Shown: piece after piece, positions 58,714 through 64,000 of the stretch
How positions within the stretch are numbered: the stretch's first letter is position 1
Layout of the letters: each line of letters begins with the position of its first letter
Assembly (NCBI RefSeq): GCF_024385525.1
Contig: NZ_JANFLU010000001.1
Coordinates: 310,001-374,000, forward strand
Length of the DNA stretch: 64,000 nt
Direction: 5' to 3'
Origin: Arthrobacter sp. zg-Y238
GTDB taxonomy: Bacteria; Actinomycetota; Actinomycetes; Actinomycetales; Micrococcaceae
Position numbers and translations under genes: made by a program
The notes under the pieces: model-generated
What the model was told of the DNA's origin: nothing
What the model saw: only the letters and a program-made list of their open reading frames with translations
Databases searched by the model: none

Positions 58714-59324
58714 GCGCGAAGATCCCGCCGCCGGTGTCCATGCGGCGCAGGCCCAGCCGCTCCGTTCCCGCAACAATTTCGGCGATCGTGATGCTGGCGC
58801 TCGGTGTGGGGCTGGTTTGGGCCGCCGTCGCCCGCCTCATTCAGGGGAGTTGGCCGGCGTTCGTGACGGAACCGGTGCGTTGGCTTTCTGAGACCGGCTG
58901 GGACAGCACCCGGGGTTGGACCGGTGCCGTAGTGCTGCTCCTGATCGGGGTGATCCTGCTGCTGTGCGGGATGCTCCCAGGGGACTTCTCCGCGCTGCCG
59001 CTGCGGGCAAAACCGGTGAATATGCCGGGGCTGCCCGGAGCAGGGGAATCGGGCGGCGTTCCGTCGGTCCGGGGCGGGGAAACCGTGGTGATGAGCCGGC
59101 GCGCAGTCGCGCGGTTAGCGGCATCCACCTGCGACCACATTGACGGGGTCGCCTCCGCCTCCGCGACGGCGTCCTCACGCAAGGTCCATCTGGACGTGAC
59201 GACGGCGCTGCACGGCACCACCGATTTGCAGCACTGGGTGGTGGACGGGGTGCGCTCACGCCTTGCCGCCACCGGCCTGGATCCGGTGCCGGAAGTCACG
59301 GCAACCATTCGAACGCGGGACTGA
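58710..59324 (+). CDS. DUF6286 membrane protein of the Asp23 cluster
   Basis: 204 residues with two membrane helices (about 20-42 SVPATISAIVMLALGVGLVW and 68-90 GWTGAVVLLLIGVILLLCGM) followed by a cytoplasmic domain (about 115-204) with VVMSRRAVARLAASTCDHID. DUF6286 proteins are found in Asp23 clusters of Actinobacteria and the C-terminal domain resembles an Asp23-like ferredoxin fold. Role is inferred from context. Confidence 0.85.
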   Translation: MSAKIPPPVSMRRRPSRSVPATISAIVMLALGVGLVWAAVARLIQGSWPAFVTEPVRWLSETGWDSTRGWTGAVVLLLIGVILLLCGMLPGDFSALPLRAKPVNMPGLPGAGESGGVPSVRGGETVVMSRRAVARLAASTCDHIDGVASASATASSRKVHLDVTTALHGTTDLQHWVVDGVRSRLAATGLDPVPEVTATIRTRD

Positions 59325-59354
59325 CAGCCGGGACCAGCAGAGGAAGGCAGGGCA

Positions 59355-59984
59355 ATGAGGCACCATTCAGGAAAAGCCAACCGGACGTGGCTGATAATCC
59401 TTGGGGTCCTTTTCCTTGCTGCCGGAGTGCTGGCAGCACTTATTGCCGCCGGAGGCCTGGAGCGCTTCATCGGCGGCAGCCCGGGCCGTTCGGACCGGGT
59501 GCTGTCCGAAACCGACGGCCAGGGGTTCCTGGCCGGGGAGTACGTGCCGTGGGGCATGCTGCTTGCCGGAGTGATCCTCGGCGTCCTGGGCCTGTGGTGG
59601 CTTCTGGCCCAGATTCCCCGGTCCCGGCCGGCAGGGACATTTCGACTGCAGGAAGACCCCGCGCACGGCATCACCGTGTGTGATCCCCAGGAGCTGGCCT
59701 CCGCCGTCAGCCACGAGACGGAACAGCTGCCCGGAGTGGTGGGCTCAACCGTCCGCCTGCGCGGCAGTGCTGACGAGCCGGACCTGGCCATGAAGGTGAC
59801 GGTGAATTCCGACGCGGACGTGCAGGGCGTGATCGCCCGGATCCAGCAGGAAGTAGTGCCGCACCTGGTCTCAACACTGGAGGTGCCGCTGAATACCTTC
59901 GGCCTGGAGATAGACGCCAGCAACAAAGCCGGTGCCCCGGGAGGCGGCGCAACGGTCAGCTCCCGGGGGACGGTGGTGTACTAG
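59355..59984 (+). CDS. Alkaline-shock membrane anchor protein AmaP-like
   Basis: 209 residues with two helices (about 11-35 WLIILGVLFLAAGVLAALIA and 66-86 WGMLLAGVILGVLGLWWLLA) and an Asp23-interacting C-terminal domain (about 110-195, ASAVSHETEQLPGVVGSTVR). AmaP tethers Asp23 to the membrane. It has AGAGGAAGG upstream of ATG 59355 and closes the cluster, convergent with the amino-acid permease after eight bases. Confidence 0.85.
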   Translation: MRHHSGKANRTWLIILGVLFLAAGVLAALIAAGGLERFIGGSPGRSDRVLSETDGQGFLAGEYVPWGMLLAGVILGVLGLWWLLAQIPRSRPAGTFRLQEDPAHGITVCDPQELASAVSHETEQLPGVVGSTVRLRGSADEPDLAMKVTVNSDADVQGVIARIQQEVVPHLVSTLEVPLNTFGLEIDASNKAGAPGGGATVSSRGTVVY

Positions 59985-59992
59985 GAGCCCGT

Positions 59993-61483
59993 TTACGGCT
60001 TCGCGGCCGTGAGTGCGGCGCGTTCGCGGGCGACGTCGTCGTGGTGTGCCGCTACCCGCGCCTGATGCACGGGCGTCCGGCGCAGTACGGCGTAGACGAT
60101 GCCCAGCAGGACGAACCACACGGGGGTCACGAGGAGCGCCTGCAGGGTGTCTGTCTGGGTGGTGAGTGTCCACAGGATAAATGCGAAGAACGCCAGCACC
60201 AGGTAGGCCATCACGACGCCGCCGGGCATCTTAAACTTCGACGCCTCGTGCAGCTGCGGCCGGCGCTTCCGGTACACCAGGTAGCTGATCAGGATGATGG
60301 ACCAGACGAACATAAAGCACAGGGCCGAAATGGTGCTCACCAGGGTGAACGCGGCGCTGACGGATTCTCCCGCGTACAGCAGGGCGACGCCGGCCAGCAG
60401 GAAGGTGCAGGAGAAGAACAGGGCGTTTTGGGGCACTTTCCGCCGGGAGAGGCGGCCGAACTGCCGCGGAGCATCGCCTTCCTGCGCCAGGCCGAAAACC
60501 ATACGCGAAGTGGAATATATCCCGGAATTCGCTGAAGATGCCGCGGATGTCAGCACTACGAAGTTCACGATGGCTGCGGCGGTGCCGAGCCCGGCCAGGG
60601 TGAACATACCCACGAACGGGCTTTCATCGGCGCTGAATTCGTCCCAGGGGATCACGGCCATCAGCACCACCAGGGCGCCTACGTAGAAGAGCAGGATGCG
60701 GATCGGAATGGAGTTCACGGCCCGGGGCAGGTTCTTTTCCGGATCCTTGGTTTCCGCCGCGGTGGTGCCCACCAGTTCAATGCCGACAAACGCGAACACC
60801 GCAATCTGGAAGCCGGCGACAAAGCCCATGGGTCCGGTGGGGAAGAAGCCGCCGTGTTCCCAGAGGTTGCCGAAGCCGGCGGTAACCCCGTTGCCGTGCG
60901 TGAAGCCGGTAAGGATCATGACCAGTCCCACCACGATGAGCGTCAGGATGGCGATGATCTTGACCAGCGCAAACCAGAATTCGGTTTCACCGAACGCCTT
61001 GACGGTCGGCAGGTTCAAGGCCAGCAGCAGCAGGATGCAGGCCAGGGCCGGTATCCACAGGGGAGCGTTGCCCCACCAGAAGGTGACGTAATGGGCAATC
61101 GCCACCACGTCTGCAATACCGGTGACCACCCAGCAGAACCAGTAGGTCCAGCCGGTGAAGAAGCCGGCCCAGGGGCCCAGCAGGTCCGCCGAGAAGTCGG
61201 TGAAGGACTTGTAGCGAAGGTTGGAGAGCAGCAGTTCGCCCATGGCCCGCATAACGAAGAAGAGCATGAAGCCGATGATCGCGTAGACGAAGATCACTGA
61301 CGGGCCGGCTGCGGAGATGGTCTTGCCGGATCCCATGAACAAACCGGTACCGATGGCGCCGCCGATGGCCAGCAGCTGGATGTGCCGGCTGGACAGGGAA
61401 CGCGCGAGATGGGGTTCCTCTGCCCTGTTTTGCGGCGCGGGAACAGCGCTGTCGCTTGGTGGGCGGGTTCTGTGCTCAGACAT
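59993..61483 (-). CDS. Amino acid permease, CycA-like (APC superfamily)
   Basis: 496 residues with twelve helices. The APC substrate-binding motif AIGGAIGTGLFMGSGKTI lies in helix 1 (about 39-56), and later motifs are AETKDPEKNLPRAVNSIP and SANSGIYSTSRMVFGLAQEG (near 315). The pattern matches D-serine/D-alanine/glycine or GABA-type symporters. ATG 61483 follows AAAGAGAGAT. Being divergent from the riboswitch-controlled glycine decarboxylase gene, glycine is a reasonable substrate. Confidence 0.9.
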   Translation of the reverse strand: MSEHRTRPPSDSAVPAPQNRAEEPHLARSLSSRHIQLLAIGGAIGTGLFMGSGKTISAAGPSVIFVYAIIGFMLFFVMRAMGELLLSNLRYKSFTDFSADLLGPWAGFFTGWTYWFCWVVTGIADVVAIAHYVTFWWGNAPLWIPALACILLLLALNLPTVKAFGETEFWFALVKIIAILTLIVVGLVMILTGFTHGNGVTAGFGNLWEHGGFFPTGPMGFVAGFQIAVFAFVGIELVGTTAAETKDPEKNLPRAVNSIPIRILLFYVGALVVLMAVIPWDEFSADESPFVGMFTLAGLGTAAAIVNFVVLTSAASSANSGIYSTSRMVFGLAQEGDAPRQFGRLSRRKVPQNALFFSCTFLLAGVALLYAGESVSAAFTLVSTISALCFMFVWSIILISYLVYRKRRPQLHEASKFKMPGGVVMAYLVLAFFAFILWTLTTQTDTLQALLVTPVWFVLLGIVYAVLRRTPVHQARVAAHHDDVARERAALTAAKP

Positions 61484-61627
61484 TGAAATCTCTCTTTTAG
61501 GCACCCGCCGGCAGCTCATCCGCCGTAATCGCCTATGCCGCCTAAGAAAAGGCAACGCTGGATGTTGGCGCTGCCGCCGACATTTCAGTTTGGAAGCCGT
61601 TAACAGGCCCCGTCAAATTCAGGCAGC

Positions 61628-61646
61628 TGTGACGTTGCAGGTCACA
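61628..61646. promoter_or_regulatory. TGTGAC-N7-GTCACA dyad upstream of the glycine riboswitch
   Basis: Perfect six-base arms at 61628-61633 and 61641-61646. It resembles a GlxR/CRP site but is three bases longer than the usual TGTGA-N6-TCACA, so the binding protein is uncertain. It is placed to affect the permease, gcvP or both. Confidence 0.5.
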
Positions 61647-61780
61647 CGGGGGTCGGGGGCCTTTCCGGACGGCATCAGGCACCCGAGCCCGGGCGTGTCT
61701 GAGGGTTGAGGCGGTGCCGGGGGCAGGCTAAAGTTGGCCCTGTCACATCAGCAGTTCCAACTGAATATGCCTTTATCAGC

Positions 61781-61986
61781 CGTGGCGGGAGAGTCCCGCC
61801 GGATGCGCATCAGCATCGGCGGGCGCCGTAGGAGCAAACCCTCCCCGGGAATCTCTCAGGCCCCCGTACCGCCACAGCGAGGCAACTCTGGAAAGCAGTT
61901 CCCGGCCGTGCCGGAAACTCACCGACGGTGCAAGCGGAAGAACACCCGCGGAATCTCTCAGGTCCAATACAGAGCGGGGAGGAGCC
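61781..61986 (+). ncRNA. Tandem glycine riboswitch (two aptamers)
   Basis: Both aptamers carry the conserved core. In the first, GGAGAG at about 61788 is followed by GCGCCGTAGGAGCAAACCC, then AATCTCTCAGGC (from about 61850) and GAGGCAACTCTGGAAAGC. In the second, the core is CACCGACGGTGCAAGCGG, then AATCTCTCAGGTCCAATACAG (from about 61952). Glycine binding to tandem aptamers turns expression on; the output gene is gcvP, whose start is 44 bases downstream. Exact ends are estimates. No terminator hairpin is obvious after the second aptamer, so control may be translational. Confidence 0.93.
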
Positions 61987-62029
61987 GTCGCCGTCGACGT
62001 ACCCCCGTCTGCCTTTCCTGGAGCCTCAA

Positions 62030-64000
<1,971 letters not shown>

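Overview
This window is GC-rich and densely coded. Its gene set points to a high-GC Gram-positive bacterium of the Micrococcales, most likely an Arthrobacter-like Micrococcaceae member; this is inferred from gene content, not from a marker-gene comparison. Supporting genes include CarD, a GAF-ANTAR regulator, binding-protein sugar ABC operons without an ATPase gene, an Asp23/DUF6286/AmaP envelope cluster, and several likely leaderless starts. No rRNA, CRISPR array, phage or intact insertion sequence is visible. The first gene (AlkA end) and the last gene (gcvP) are cut by the window edges.

Layout. 1-4.4 kb: AlkA end, DUF1304 protein, an orphan phosphate-binding lipoprotein, a polyol dehydrogenase and an ANTAR regulator. 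4.4-9.8 kb: a stand-alone LanB-elimination-domain-like protein (copy 1), divergent from a soluble PAS histidine kinase, then a zinc alcohol dehydrogenase with a conserved partner and a DnaJC28-like protein. 9.8-14.4 kb: two HlyC/CorC-family membrane proteins, CarD and a formate/nitrite-type channel. 14.6-19.6 kb: two complete two-component systems (OmpR type and NarL type). 19.6-24.2 kb: DUF1295 protein, TetR regulator, FMN-dependent 2-hydroxyacid oxidase, acetyltransferase and lipoprotein. 24.5-31.3 kb: polyol utilisation, with a second mannitol-dehydrogenase-family enzyme, a HAD phosphatase and a three-gene ABC importer behind a strong promoter-overlapping palindrome; the initiator tRNA and an AlaX-like editing protein lie between them. 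31.3-38.4 kb: mixed housekeeping (deaminase, RlmN, PurB) plus a WXG100-like protein paired with an alpha/beta hydrolase. 38.4-44.8 kb: aromatic/histidinol-phosphate aminotransferase, a branched-chain-type 2-oxoacid dehydrogenase operon (E1alpha, E1beta, E2) and a PLP aminotransferase.

44.8-47.5 kb is the most unusual part. A TrmB/LuxR hybrid regulator is divergent, across overlapping palindromes, from a seven-codon ORF (MKSWDWF) with a strong ribosome binding site. The ORF is followed by several small hairpins, a second stand-alone LanB-elimination-domain-like gene, a 62-residue acidic protein ending in WY, and a terminator. No LanB glutamylation domain is present. This looks like a candidate micro-RiPP or peptide-signal locus, or a Trp-sensing leader controlling the enzyme.

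47.5-57.4 kb: FMN reductase with a TetR regulator, MarR-like regulator with an MFS transporter, alanine dehydrogenase, an excisionase-like HTH protein, an alcohol dehydrogenase/hydrolase pair, malate synthase and an ECF sigma factor. 57.5-60 kb: five-gene alkaline-shock (Asp23) cluster. 60-64 kb: an amino-acid permease divergent from a tandem glycine riboswitch and the 5' two-thirds of gcvP.
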